From Mesostigma viride (lineage: Eukaryota > Streptophyta > Mesostigmatophyceae > Mesostigmatales > Mesostigmataceae), in contig RPFO01000167.1 of assembly GCA_009746045.1 (NCBI GenBank), positions 312,001-376,000 on the forward strand: DNA of 64,000 bases, given 5' to 3'. Position numbers and translations under genes: made by a program. A model generated the notes under the pieces. The model was given only the letters and a program-made list of their open reading frames with translations, was not told the origin of the DNA and did not search any database. Positions 9,494-21,423 of this stretch are shown one piece after another; position 1 is the first letter of the stretch; each line of letters starts with the position of its first letter.

Positions 9494-12400
9494 TTAAAAG
9501 CCATCCGCCTCGGCGTTGCCCAGCAACTCGATCTGGCGTGGCGCAAGCGACGGCGTGCGAATGATGTCAATATCCTTGCGGACACCGTTGATGACAGCGT
9601 ACGCCGAGCAGGGCGCGACGACCTCCAGGCTGACCTTGTCGTTCTCGCTGGCCCAGTTGTGGATCTGGATGCCCGTGATGACCGCGTAGTCCGCCTTCTT
9701 GATGTCGACCGCCTGCATGATCAGGTTCTCCAGGTCCTCGGTGATCATGCGCTCAGCGATCTTGGTGATGCCGACAAGGTCCAGGTCCGCCACGTCCTTG
9801 CCCTCGCGGATGGTGGCGCGCGCCAGGCGCTGCTTGAGGATTGAGTACTCCGGGTCCTTGGCGTTGTGGGTGCCGACTGCCATCTCGCCGAGCGCCATGG
9901 GGCCGACGGCCTTGATCTCGCCCAACGAGGCGATCAGGGCACCGCACGCGGTCGAGGGCGCGTCACGGTTGGGGCGTGGCACGCGGCCAATGTTGCCATC
10001 AGCATCCACGGCGATGTGTGGGAAGGAGAAGAAGACGTAGCGCTCGCGGCCTGAGAACTTGCAGGTCGGGGAGTGCGACAGGCCAGCCTTGAGACCGGTG
10101 ACACCGCAGGTGAGGACACCGCCGAGCCCGTTGACGTTGAACGAGGAGCCGAAGACCTTGTCGATCTTCTGCTTGAGTGGGCCGGTGATCTCATCACGGC
10201 ACAGGTTGATGCAGGCAATCGAGTTATACGACTCAAAGCCAAACTTGTGGAGGGAGATCTCGACGCGGGAGACAAAGTCCTCATAGCCCAGGAAGTAGGG
10301 GAAGTGCTTCTGGAGCATGGCAGCGCGCTCAATGTCGTTGGTGGCGGCATTGTCCTCCACCGCGACGACTGCGGGGGGTGGCACGGTGGACGCGACCTGG
10401 ATGGTCTTGCGGTCGGTCAGCAGGCGGGTGGCGACGGTCGCGCCGGCCGCGGTGGGCATGGCAAAGCGGCCGCCGGATGGGCCCTCCTTGCTCATCTTGG
10501 CGTTGCGCATGAGGGTGATCATGCGGGGGGTGAGGGCCGGCAGCGCCGACAGGTCCATCTCCTTGCGCTCGCCGTTGATCACGCAGTAGGCCTTGCCCGG
10601 CAGCACAAACTCAAAGTCGTGGCGGTCCTTGTTGCCACCCTCCAGCAGCTCCTTCTCATTAGCCTCAGCCTCCCACGCGTGGATCTGGATGCCCGTGATG
10701 ACCGCATAGTCGGCCTTGGAGCTGTGGTGGGGAACAGAAAAAGAGAGAGGAAAGTAGGGCCAGGTGGCGTGAGGAGGTCAGCACATGGGAGGAGGCATTC
10801 ATGGAGCAAGCTACTATCACTTTATTCATTATGAACTGGACTATTTTTTACGAAGGGAACTATCAGCTGATGATGAAGGATTGCAAGGCAAGATTGGAAA
10901 GAAAACATGAAGAGCTCTCTTCCACCCTGGCCATGCGGTACAATGTGCACAGTTGAACTCAAAGCATGGACAAGTGACACCAGAAAACAGAGCAGAGACT
11001 CAAAAAGGGGGAAAACACTCACGTGTCGACGGCGTCCATGATCAGGTCCTCCAGGTCATGCGTGATGCGCTCCTCGGCCGCGGCCGTGAACTTGACCAGG
11101 TCGACGTCGGCCGGGTTCATGCCCTTGGCCTTGAGGGTGCGCGCCATGCGGGCGCGGCAAATGGAGAACTCACAGTCGTGTGGCTCGTGCACGCCCTTGA
11201 CCTTGCACTCGGGCTCCACACCATTGGCCTTGATCGTGCCCAGCGCGCCGATCATGGCACCGCACGCGGTGGACTCCTGGCCACGGCCCGGGCGGTGGAT
11301 GGCGCCCACCTTGCCGGACGAGTCGATGGCAATGTGGGGGAAGGAGAAGAAGACGTAACGCTCACGGCCGCCCAGGACGGGGGAGTGGGAGATGCCGGCC
11401 TTGACACCGGTCACACCGCAGGTGAGCATGCCGCCCAGACCGTTGACCATGAACGAGGAACCGAAGACATCCTCAACCGCCTCACGCATCGGCTCGCAGA
11501 CCTCATCACGGCACACGTTCAGGCAGGCGATCGTGTTCTCGCCCACAAACCCGTTCTCAAACAGGGCGACCTCCGCACGGGAGATGAAGTCCTCCAGGTT
11601 GGTTGCGCCGGGGTAGTACTTGCCGACCACCGCGGTACGGTCGGCCAGGGCCTCCTCAAAGGTGCGCGTAATGTTGTTAGCCTCCACGACCTTCTGGGCC
11701 TTGTTGAGGATGTCCGCCTCGCGCTGGATGAGTGCGACCGGACGCGCTGTGGAGCTGCGCGACTTGGAGAGCATGGTCCAGCCCACGGTGGCCAGGGACC
11801 CGCCGACGGCCAGGGGCAGCGCGGTTGGGGCCAGGCGGGAGACGGTGGAGGACAGCTCGCCCGCATTCAGGCCCGCGGCCGCGATCAGGGGCAGCACAGC
11901 GCCCGCCTTCTGCAGCTGGGCACCCATGGAGGCATCAGGGGCACCGTGGGCCAGGCGGCTGAGGCTCTCATCGATGGCAGCGCCCATGGCTGGATTTGGG
12001 CAGGGGGCGGGGGGCAGCAGAACAAGGGAGCAAGGGAACATGGTGGCCGAGGACATGTCAGTGTGGCTGGTCATGGTGGGGAGATGGGCTGATACTGATC
12101 AAGAAAAGAAGGCTGCATCGTGGTAGATCAGCAAGCTAAGACAGGGTAGTCGGGCTGATTAATTAAAGCCAGCTGTCACTGTCAAGCTACCAAGGGCCAC
12201 GCCTTGAAGGGAACCGGAAACAGAAAGCCTGACGAACAGGGGAGCAGACTTACAGGACGGGATGGTCGCCGCGTTGGCCATCTGGGCAGCGCTGGAGACG
12301 ATCGCAGCCGCGAGCACGAGGATCGTGCCCAGGTTCAGGCCCGCCGAGGAGGTGCCTGGGGCGGCAGCGGGGACCATGCCGACGGAGCTCATCAGGTTGC

Positions 12401-12623
12401 GGAGGGGGGCCTCGAACCCGCGCAGCAGCGAGATGGAGGACAGCTCCATGACCGCGTTGGCGGCCTCCTCTTTAGGGGAGGCAGAGAAGTCATTCGTTGA
12501 CTTGGGAGCCAGGCATGCGACCACAGGGGCACGGGCGGGGACTGGCTTGAGACCAGGGACACCACGGCCCAGCTTCTTTCCTTGGCTCAGGCTGCTGTGT
12601 GTGGGCACGGGGCGCAGCAGCAT
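9494..12623 (-). CDS. LCIB-like tandem theta-carbonic anhydrase, plastid-targeted
   Basis: Three exons: 12254-12623, 11023-11989, 9494-10721. Donors are gtaagt and gtgagt; acceptors end in cag. The 2,565-nt join keeps one frame and gives 854 residues. Exon 1 encodes an N-terminal region with Ser/Ala/Arg/Pro composition and an Ala-rich hydrophobic stretch (LGTILVLAAAIVSSA), as expected for a plastid transit peptide. Two LCIB domains follow (about 245-500 and 585-840). Each keeps CRDE, SHSP and STACGA, with the probable zinc ligands Cys283/His325/Cys366 and Cys620/His662/Cys705; RERYVFFSFPHIA is in both. LCIB proteins hydrate CO2/bicarbonate in the algal carbon-concentrating mechanism around the pyrenoid. 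Chlamydomonas LCIB has one domain, so this is a tandem form. Copy 2 at 26215-29337 is broken. Family confident; activity inferred. Confidence 0.88.
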
Positions 12624-12639
12624 CGGGAGAGATAGGGAA

Positions 12640-13420
12640 CGATGACTTTCAGTAATTGCGCACTGACGGGAGCGGAAGGTTGCTTACGGAACGAAGCCAT
12701 CCCGATCTAATTTCGAGCGGCTCACTCCCATGTATCTGGGGAGGGATAAGCATTCACTGCACACTTCATGGTGCGACGGCCAAAGGCTATCATTGCAGAA
12801 ATTGCTGCCGAAACCACCAGCGGGCGCGCCCAGCAGCCAGGCACAGTACACCAAGAAGAGAGGGCGCATCGTACCTAGCGGATTGGAACGAGGCGACCTT
12901 CAGCTGGCTTCCAGTCAAGAAGGAAGAGGTAAGAGACGCCATTGTTTCTAAGCGGAGGTGGAGGTGGGATGGGTGGGATTGAGCCTGGGAAGAGCTTGGG
13001 GTGGGCGAGCCTAGACTGCATCAGGTGCGGAATGCTGGGCCTTATTGTACCCTCGACCAACTTGCATCCTGACCAACGGTTCCGCATTATATTGACGTTA
13101 TCCAATTTTCGGCATGGGGCTTTGGAGGTGCGCGTAGGTCCATAACGATTATTCGGTCGTTATGTTTTTAAAACTGATGCCGGAGGCCGGTGCTAGGCTG
13201 TGTAGGGCACAAATCGGGCAGGAAAAACTGCCTTGTAAACCCACTTGGCGACATGGGAGCAACCGTTTAGCTCCTCGACGGCCCAGCTTTTCTAGGCGCA
13301 TCTGCTACGAAAATCGGTTACAGACTTACAGCTGTAGTTCAATATTGTGCTAACTGCTAAGCCTGAAGCTATTAAACGCAAAAATAATACGGTACAAGAT
13401 TAAACGCAAAAATAATATTG
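12640..13420 (+). other. 5' flank of LCIB-like gene; possible divergent exon
   Basis: Upstream region, conserved with 29360-30100. It may hold the LCIB promoter and a divergent transcript: 12800-12929 is open, codes for a Pro/Lys/Arg-rich peptide (PKPPAGAPSSQAQYTKKRGR) and ends in an excellent donor (GAAGAG|gtaagag). Copy 2 keeps the donor but has a small insertion after 'cagaaatt'. No partner exon was found, so this could be a truncated gene or chance. Confidence 0.25.
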
Positions 13421-13716
13421 GCAAAAATTAGGGTTGGGTCCACGAGTACTAAGTCCACGAGTACAAAAGGCGAGTACCGAGTAGTGAGTACTACTCACTA
13501 CTCGGTACTCGCCTTTTTTTTGGAGCCCGAGTACTACTCGTTACTCGTACTCGCCTACTTTTTTGAGCTCGAGTACTACTCGTTACTCGTACTCGCCTAC
13601 TTTTTTTTGGACGAGTACTACTCGTTACTCGTACTCGCCTTCTTTTTCTGAGCCCGAGTAGTACTCGGTACTCGTACTCGCCGACTTTTTTAAGCCTGAG
13701 TAGTACTCGGTACTCG

Positions 13717-16294
13717 TACACCGTCCGCATTGGAAGTTTGTTATCAAGTAACGTGCGTTGTAACTTTCACGTTAAAACTTTCGTCGGCGGAGCCCATTTT
13801 CGGAAGAACAGTCTAGTTAGTATTGCCCCGCCACCCCGCGCCACGCCACGCCGCCGCCCCCCCCCCCCCCGTTAGGAGCGATAACCACCCAGGCAGATGA
13901 GGTGAAGTTGGAGAAGGATGGTCATAAACTCCGTGACAGTAGGTGCTTTGCTTTTAAAAAATAAAATTAATTAAATAAAGTAACGTGCGTTGTAACTATC
14001 ACGTTAAAATAAATGTTAACGTGCGTTGTAACTTTCACGTCAAATTCAATTATAACATTGGGAGGACATGTAGCACATATCAGTCCGTCAGTTCCATGGA
14101 CAGGTGGGGGTCATGGATACTGTAGCGGAGCCGCGAAAAAAACTACCTACAAAATCCTAGCTAAACTAATGTAACCTACGCCCCTGCCGCCTGGTAACAG
14201 TTTAGTCAGGCTCATCCTGTCCTATGACGTGCACGATTGTTATCCGCGTTTAATGATCCGTGACTCCCCAACGGGAGCACTTTAATTAATTAACGGGAGC
14301 ACGAGTGTAATTAATTAGTTATCCGCGTTTGCTGTCTCTTTTCCTAAGTAGTGTCGGGCTCCTTGCTATAGATTTAATAATCCGGTCGGACAGTGTGCAC
14401 CGGCCCACCCATCCATTCACCGGCCCCGGGGGTGAATACCACGTGACTACCCACCAGGACTGAGCACGAGTTCAATTATTTAATTCATTGTGACGTGGAA
14501 CGAGAAGGACCAACTGAAGTCCGACACCAATTGGGCGTAGTGTCAGTTAATTGTGAGTTGACTAGCCTTGAAGATGACTCTAACATGGGCTTTCCCTATA
14601 TGCACTGGGATCAATTGAGATTGACACCCTCTTGTCTACCGCTGATGCATAATTGAATCAAGGCAGGTTGTTAATTCAACAAACCTGGGAATGAATTGAA
14701 GGATGGTAACGAAGCAAAAGAAGACATTGTATTATCAATAGACTTGCATGTCACCTTTGAGCCTGAGAAGTTGCAAATTCCAGCAGCATTTTCCCTAACT
14801 AACTCAATGCTGGGAATGAAAAAAAGGATGGTAACGAAGCAAAAGAAGACATTGAATGCGCGGATGGCACAACGCACCGTTCTGCGGGAGGCTCGGTATA
14901 TTTTAAACGGAAAATGTGAGCTCAAGGTGCGTGGTACATGGCCCGCGCGCGGAGGGCCTGGCGAAGGGGCCACGGTACCGGCGAATATACGCGGGTAGTT
15001 GGAAATCCAGGCGCGCGATAGCGGATGGCCTGAATGAAACGCAATCCCGACATGCCATAAAGAATGCATTACAAAATGCGATGCGGTCATGAGCAGCACG
15101 AAGGAAGACGCACATCAATTGATGACAGCACGTGAAGAGAGCTGCAACCCTTCAGGAACCCTATAATCTTGATGTTAGTCAGGGCGCCCAAGGCAACATA
15201 TCGGACATATCGGATTCAGCGCACCTGTAGATGCGAGTCAAATAGACGTGCCGCCGGACCGGACGCTCATGGACACATAAGAAATGAAATGATGAATGCC
15301 TCTCAACATTCTCATCTGATGAATTGCCGATGAAGTCCGATTGCTATCGCATGCAGCCTGTGCAGACGAATTCAATGGCATGCAGCCTTGGCGGAAGCGA
15401 TGGGTGGGCAGGGTAGGGTATTTTTTTTTCTTATGGCTTCGCTTCCGAAGCTTCGCTCTAGGGTAGGATGACACCTTCGTGACGGGCGAGCCGGAGTGCG
15501 GACCTGGACGCAGGCTTGACAGCGAATCTGGGAATCTGGGCTTTGGCGCATGCTAGCCGTTTGCAGAAAATACAACTAGCCGTTTGCAGAAAATACAACT
15601 AGCCGTTTGTCCGAAATTCGGTTGATGGTCTACTCGCCGGTTGAAGTTTCCCAAAAAACTGGACCTTTTTCTACTGACCGTACCACTACAGCCGCAGATG
15701 CAAAAACTTTAAACAAAGATCCACCGTCGGCTAAGTTTCCTCCAATGGTAACGCTAATCGTGCATCCCCCTTCTCACGCACCTCTCCAACTAAATTGGCT
15801 TCGCCCTTTCTTCGAACCTTTGGTTCTTCCGAAAATGGGCTCCGCCGGATTATGGGTCAATTTTTGCCGTATTTGCATTACGAATAACCCTGGATTGTTT
15901 GTTGGGGAGCCAGTCAGAGTCCCGGGTTTTTATTATTTAATTAAAACCTTTTGTTTGTTTGTTTGTCCTACAGCCGTTCAAGGCACATGGGTACTTATTT
16001 AATTAATAAATTTCTTTTGTTTGTTTGGTAGATATCGTACACGCCGCCCCCAATTCGGCCGGCAATCCGGCCCGGCGGCCCCCCTTCGGCGGCCATAGGC
16101 TAGAGTCAGTGGAGGTCAGTGATACCCAGAGCCCACATGAGTTAATTAATTAATTTTGTTTGTTTGTTTGTTGAGTCCAGTCCTCAGCCCCCGGAGTTAA
16201 TTAATTAATTTTCTTTTGTTTTTTTTATGGTTTTCAGCCAGAACATTTTCCAGAAGCTAATTATTTAGTTAGAACTTCCAATGCGGACGGTGTA
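13717..16294. mobile_element. Nested TIR element, TACACC termini
   Basis: 2,578 bp inside the hAT element, with perfect 22-bp inverted repeats that begin TACACCGTCCGCATTGGAAG (13717-13738 / 16273-16294). CTCG flanks both ends, but the host sequence is itself CTCG-rich, so a 4-bp duplication is uncertain. The interior holds a LINE 3' end in reverse (about 14040-14170), TTAA-tailed fragments (14270-14330) and a second inverted pair (13783-13808 / 15824-15849). No transposase recognised. Confidence 0.65.
14670..14860 (+). repeat. Duplicated 38-bp motif
   Basis: The block 'ggatggtaacgaagcaaaag' and its flanks occur twice (about 14690-14727 and 14813-14853). It lies in the interior of the nested element, with no gene around it. 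Confidence 0.5.
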
Positions 16295-16806
16295 CTCGCT
16301 GCCCAAAATCCAGCGTGGACCCAACCCTAGTGCTGCCGGCCATTAATATTTGTTGTCTCTTTTCATAAAGTATTGTTATTTTCAGAAAGTATATATATAT
16401 TTGGCTCGTTACTTCATAGTTTTTTTTGTAAATTTTAGGGAAATTATATCAGCCAATAGTATCGCAGGTACTCGAGTACTACTCGAGTACTACTCGTTAC
16501 TCGTACTCGCCTTCTTTTTCTGAGCCCGAGTAGTACTCGGTACTCGCACTCGCCTATTTTTTTGAGCTCGAGTACTACTCGCTACTCGTACTCGCCGGCT
16601 TTTTCTGAGCCCGAGTAGTACTCGGTACTCGTACTCGCCTTCTTTTTCTGAGCCCGAGTAGTACTTACTCGGTACTCGTACTCGCCGACTTTTTTTAGCC
16701 TGAGTAGTACTCGGTACTCGTACTCGCTGCCCAAAATCCAGCGTGGACCCAACCCTAGCAAAAATAGCACCACGCACAATCTGATATATTTTTCCCGAAG
16801 ACTTTG

Positions 16807-17290
16807 TACACCCTCTGCACTGATAGGTTTACTAAATAATTTTGAGGCTGGGCGCCGACCACCTGCAAACGATAAATAAAGCAAAAGATTTTCAAATAAC
16901 TAATTCCCTAGGGGTGAGTGTACTCCCCTGTAGTTTTTCTAGCTACAAAACAAACAAAGAAAGTGTAAATAAATATTCTTTGACTGCCAAAAGCGCCTCT
17001 TGAGGTCTTTCTCTGTTGTAAAAACAAAGAAACATTAAATCAATAAAAAGAGACAAAATTAATGTGCTTTTACTGGCGGTAAGAGCGGTGCAGCCGGCTT
17101 GGTTATACAAAACAAACAAAGAATTATTAAACTGCGTGGCCAGTTCAACGGTTGTTCGGTAAACAAACAAACAAAATTAAATAATTGAACGGCCACAGTA
17201 GCACTTGCAACCAATAAAACGCTATTGTCTAATTCCAAATGGTCTTTCGGCTGTACCGAATTACAATGCGGACCTGATGCGGAGGGTGTA
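16807..17290. mobile_element. 484-bp MITE-like element, TACACC termini
   Basis: Absent from copy 2 of the duplication (near 30140). Ends TACACCCTCTGCA / TGCGGAGGGTGTA form 13-bp inverted repeats with one mismatch and match the first 13 bases of the nested element at 13717 with one mismatch, so both belong to one family. No clear target duplication. No ORF. Confidence 0.6.
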
Positions 17291-17316
17291 ACGCAATATT
17301 AATTAATTTCAGGGGA

Positions 17317-19290
17317 CGTGGCGCGCCGAATATTTTCCGAGCCAAAAAATTTGCGGCACCGTCCGTACGGTGTATACCGGGTAATGTGTGCCCGGACCGC
17401 TCAACCCTCGCGGAGGTGGCCATGGCGGCGTGCCTTAGGCAATATTAATCGACATGGCATGGTAAAAGCTAGCAAAACTGCACGAATTCCGCAGAAGATT
17501 AGTTGATGACCACTTTCCATTGCGGAAAGTTTACGGTTTGCAATATCGCTAATATATAATTTCTCGAACGGCTACGGGCGCGGCGGGGGTCCAGGATATA
17601 AGTTCTCTTGCGGATAATGAAATTTAATGCGGGTTTACGGCAGCGATTGTGAGGCAACGTAGGCTCTGAAGAGAGATTATGAAGCTAACTTAATGGTGTT
17701 GTCGAGTTTGTGCCGAAGCTTCCCGGTTTCTTTTACATTGCCGGCATTCAAGGTAAGAACCTACGCACGGCGCGGCCTTAACGCATGCATATGTCGCCTT
17801 CGACGTATTCACGGAAGGCGCACCTTCCTTGTTCGCCTATAATGGATGATGTCTTTAATTGTTTGCGCTTGCGTGCCAGTTTATGCACCAAACATTTCCA
17901 CGCAGGCAGGTGCATTAACGTCGGCCTTTCGCCTTTTTTTCGGGCAGTTTCCCTGCAGCAGGAAGCGCTCCATTTCTTTCGGTTGCTTCGTCAGATTCCT
18001 AGCTATTTCGTACGATTTCGTGTAGTTTGTGGCTGGCATGCTAAAGGCGCCGAGGTTAAGTTGTTGGTAATGTGTTGGCATTTGTTCTCCATAATCCTTT
18101 GGACATGAGCTTGCTCTGACGCTTTGTTTTGTGCCGGATATGACACGCCTGTTTTAGTAACGACATCCGGCATATGTGCCTAGAGGCTAACAAGCTGGCA
18201 TCAGCTAAGCTAAAGAAGTTCTTAGCAAATTACCATACTGGCAAGGGAGGTGAGAGTGGTTCTTTTGCTGGCCATACTGCATGAGTGGCGTTGTATTAGA
18301 TGGTAGGTGTTTCCATTGCTTTCCTTGAGCTATAACCATGGAGACTTCCCTGCTATGTGTGCAGCGCGTAAGGCAAGCTGGATAAGATGTGAATGCTCGG
18401 CGGACTGCATGTATGATTTGCTGCCAAGTTTGCAGGCTGCAGTTGCCTCTATTGCTTGGGCAGTCTTTCTAAGGTTTTTACTGCACGTATGCTTGCTGAG
18501 TTCTTGGCATAAATTTACAATATGGTAACCTTGGGCTGAGCATAGTGCATGCTCTCTTGGTGTATGTATGCCTAGCGATGGTGTCGCTATGCCCATGCTG
18601 GCAAGGCTGGCCATGCTGAGGGCAGGGGAGGGCAGATGAGGTGCCTAGCCTTTTCTTATGTTGTGTGATCGAGTTGGGCATGTTTTTTGGCTTCTTGGAT
18701 GGAAAACGTCATGTCTAGGTGGCCTTCCACACAGAAAAGCCTCATTTAGCGTATGTTCAGGTTTTAGCTCGCAAAACCTTATAACTTGAGCTAGACTTGT
18801 CGGAATGACCTGGGACTTGGACCACAGCTATCCCCCTGTTAGCCGGATTTTCGTTTGATTTTGTGGCGTTATCTGAAGTGCTTATGACATGTTTAGTCCC
18901 AACTAATGTCCAGAAAAAAAGGGTTGTTTTGCGGGGGTCATTAGTAACTGTTCAAGGTTTCGCCATTTGCGTGATGTAAATGGCTCAGCAATTTTTACAA
19001 ACTCAGGAAACTATGGACGCTACACTTATTTTTGCTGACAAATGTGTGCATTGGGTGGGGCATACCCAGCCCTAATTAGCGTCTTTTTCTATTTATAGCA
19101 CAATATTGGTGCGGCCCTTTGGTGTATAGATGGGGGTTAGTACCCCCAACAAGTGCATGGACAACTCATGCACCAGAGATGTTATTAACTTGTGCCCCCA
19201 ATCATAATTTAGCATGGTGCAAATGGATCACAAGTGATGTTAGCATGGGCCAAATTTTGAGGGTTTTGGGGTGCCACCTTTTGGGTTGTA
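17317..19290 (+). repeat. Unclassified ~2-kb interspersed repeat (family D)
   Basis: Starts 'gacgtggcgcgccgaatat' and ends near 'ttggggtgccaccttttggg'. Relatives: 30171-31372 (near-identical, truncated), 35045-36965 (diverged, full length) and 43801-44830 (inverted 3' part). Shared marks are the 'gccgtccgtacgg' start region, 'gagttgggcatg' in the middle and a GGGGGTTAGTACCCCC-like hairpin near the 3' end. No ORF in any copy. It could be a retroelement without coding capacity. Confidence 0.65.
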
Positions 19291-19499
19291 TAGTAATTAA
19301 TTAATTAATTGCGCAATATTATGATCGACGAGCAAACGCTCGTCTGCACAACGCATGGCCTGGCGGCTGCGCTAAGCCCTGAAAATACGTTCGCAGCTCC
19401 GGCTGCAGCTTCGCCCTCCGGCCCTCACTCTAGGCTCCAACTTTGGCAATTCCAGGACAGGGTACGAATTAACATGGGTAAACATTACCCTCCAAGGGT

Positions 19500-20840
19500 A
19501 AAACACTCAAGTTGTTCATGCGCATGATCCTCAACCGCCTTCGTGCTGCTCTCGACTGTCACCTTGGGGAAAGTCAAATGGGCTTCCGTCCTGGGCGCAA
19601 CACCGTCATGGCCATCTTCGTCGCGCGCCGCCTCTTCGAGGAAATCGCTCTCATGTGCACAACCTGGTGAGTTTCCCGCCATCCTGATCTTCGTGGACTT
19701 CATCAAGGCTTTTGATTCTGTCCTCTGGGACGCTCTATGGGCTGTCCTTGCTCGGGCTCGCGTCCCCACTCCCCTGATTACCGTCATCCGCACGCTGTGT
19801 GAGGGGTCGACCACTTCGGTGCGCACTCAACACGGCATTACCCCGCCATGTCCACTGCAGACCGGCGTCTGGCAGGGTTGCGTCCTGTCGCCGTACCTGT
19901 TTATGATTGTAGTGGATTATGCTATGCGCCAGGCACGTGCTCACTTTGCTAGCATTGCAGGCCGTGCCCCTGGCCTAGTGATCACGAACGAGCTTGGAGA
20001 AGGGGGGCCGACTAACAAGCAGAATTTACTAGCTGACCTCATTTATGCCGACGACCACGCTCATCGAGAAGCCGGAGTCTGCCCAACTCAAATGGCTATC
20101 TAGATTGCCTGGCGCTCGAGGCTCGGGCGGTTGGTCTAGAAATCAGCCCCAAAACGGAGGCCCTGGCCCTCGGCATGGCAGGGCCCCCCCACACACTCCG
20201 CCTCTTAGACGACACCGAGGTCAACTACCCTACTTCAGGCCGCTTCAAGCTGCTCGGCAGTTTGGCTTCCCGACTGCGAGGACGACCTGACGACACGGAT
20301 CGGCATGGCGTGGGCGCAACTCCATGACCACCGCCGCTGGTGGAGCAACCCCGCCCTACCCCGGATCGTCAAGCGTGACCTCTTCAAGGTCGTCATTCTG
20401 ACGATCCTGACCTACGGCGCCGAGACGTGGACACTGACGCAGGAGCTGGAGCAACGACTCGACGGCAACGTCACCAAGATGCTGCGCAAGGCCCTTCACA
20501 TCCCCTTTGGTTTGCACATTAGTCATGAGGATTTGTACGCTGAGTTTGCCCTATGTCAGTTTCCCACATTCTTAGGCACAGGCCCGTGGGCCTAGTAGCC
20601 GGGCGCCTGGCCCGCACAGATCAGGTAGACACATCAGATAGACTAGTTGGCACCAAGCACGCGGGCCCAGCCTGGGCGATATGTCCTCACCTGGCGTGCC
20701 CCAGGCCGCATGCGGCAGGGCCGCGCCACCCGTGGACTTTTCGTGATAGACTCGGCATGGACATGTGCTATACACTAGGTCTACGTGACGGGCTCACACC
20801 TGGGCAGCCTCCTGGTTTGTCTGTGATATGGAGGCAGATG
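19500..20840 (+). pseudogene. LINE-B reverse transcriptase
   Basis: RT domain with all palm motifs: LRAALDCHLGESQMGFRPGR, motif A (FVDFIKAFDSV), motif B in its canonical form (GVWQGCVLSPYLF) and motif C (LIYADD). The C-terminal region (LFKVVILTILTYGAETWTL, LRHRPVGLVAGRLARTDQVD) extends to about 20840. Frameshifts occur near 19660, 20070 and 20580, and no endonuclease precedes it, so the copy is dead. It is related to the RT pieces at 98-1173 and 8094-8557. Confidence 0.85.
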
Positions 20841-21001
20841 ACGACGACCTGACGCCAGCCCAGCAGCAGCAACGCCGCGATCAGTGGCCCGACTACATCC
20901 GCCACAAGACCAACCCCGAGAAGCCCCAAGTGTACTGGCGGGGCGGGGACCTCTATGTCAACAAGAAACTGTGGAAGCCCCCCCGGGCTGCCCCGGGATA
21001 G
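20836..21001 (+). pseudogene. ORF1-like C-terminal fragment
   Basis: Reads DDDDLTPAQQQQRRDQWP, then QVYWRGGDLYV and a Pro/Ala tail to the stop at 20999-21001. It matches the C-terminal part of 2384-2727 (DDDLTLMQQQRRRELWP / PVYWKGADIYV). It is fused to the end of the LINE-B RT sequence. Confidence 0.7.
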
Positions 21002-21423
21002 AGCACTCCAGCTAGTTGTCTAGATGGGGGCAATCGATTATGGGATAGCTTAGGCATTACAGCACTTGAAACGATATTAGCGCACAGCGTTATAGTACCT
21101 TCAATTAGCTCTGGCACCTCGTGGCCATCAGCTTGCGCCTTAATTTGCCGACATCTTGAGCCCACCTCACATTTGTAGCATAAGCTATGCGTCAGCCTAC
21201 CTATGGTATTGCACTGGTTGTATTGCACCCACAGTGTTGCGCCCCGGCACCATATGCCGTGGAGAGAGCGCTCTGTGGCCTGCCCACCTGTGGGCTGCGG
21301 CAGTGAGAGAAGCTAGGGCGCCCTCCCTCCTGCTCGCTGTGTATATAGGGTTGAAGGTTCCTTTACTCTGTATTGGCACCCACGTGACGCAGTCACGTGC
21401 TTATTAATTATTAATTAATTAAT

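Larger units (their letters stand above)
13429..16757. mobile_element. hAT-type DNA transposon, non-autonomous
   Basis: 3,329 bp with terminal inverted repeats TAGGGTTGGGTCCACG / CGTGGACCCAACCCTA and a perfect 8-bp target duplication GCAAAAAT (13421-13428 / 16758-16765). The duplicated locus has the uninterrupted site 'ggcaaaaatagcaccac' (near 30085-30102), proving the insertion. 8-bp duplications and these termini fit the hAT superfamily. Both ends carry long arrays of GTACTCG/CGAGTA subterminal repeats (13442-13716, 16470-16730), probable transposase sites. No transposase ORF is present; other elements are nested inside, and a second right end lies at about 16295-16328. Confidence 0.9.
8751..18392. 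repeat. Segmental duplication, copy 1
   Basis: Near-identical to 24502-31372. Shared parts: retroposon copy, 3' flank, the whole LCIB-like gene with introns, its 5' flank, and the first kilobase of a repeat (17317-18392). Differences are mainly insertions: 13429-16757 and 16807-17290 only here, about 24881-25850 only in copy 2. Both copies have the same orientation, about 15.8 kb apart. Confidence 0.9.
19300..21420 (+). mobile_element. Chimeric LINE: ORF1-element 5' end, LINE-B RT, ORF1 C-terminus
   Basis: Begins with 140 bp matching the start of the ORF1-only element (compare 1346-1440). At about 19440 it changes to a LINE-B RT, then at about 20840 to an ORF1-like C-terminus and 3' UTR. It ends with the hairpin CACGTGAC-GCA-GTCACGTG (21381-21399) and a TTAA tail (21400-21424). 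The abrupt joints suggest template switching during reverse transcription or nested 5'-truncated insertions. Confidence 0.65.

Noticed and set aside
9659-12126. Plus-strand reading frames of 100-380 codons opposite the LCIB-like gene
   Set aside because: They lie antisense to exons with strong conservation in the minus-strand frame; high GC removes stops. Same for 26380-28840.
17785-18108. Small gene of about 107 codons
   Set aside because: Not open in the near-identical duplicate at 30.7-31.0 kb; lies in a repeat.
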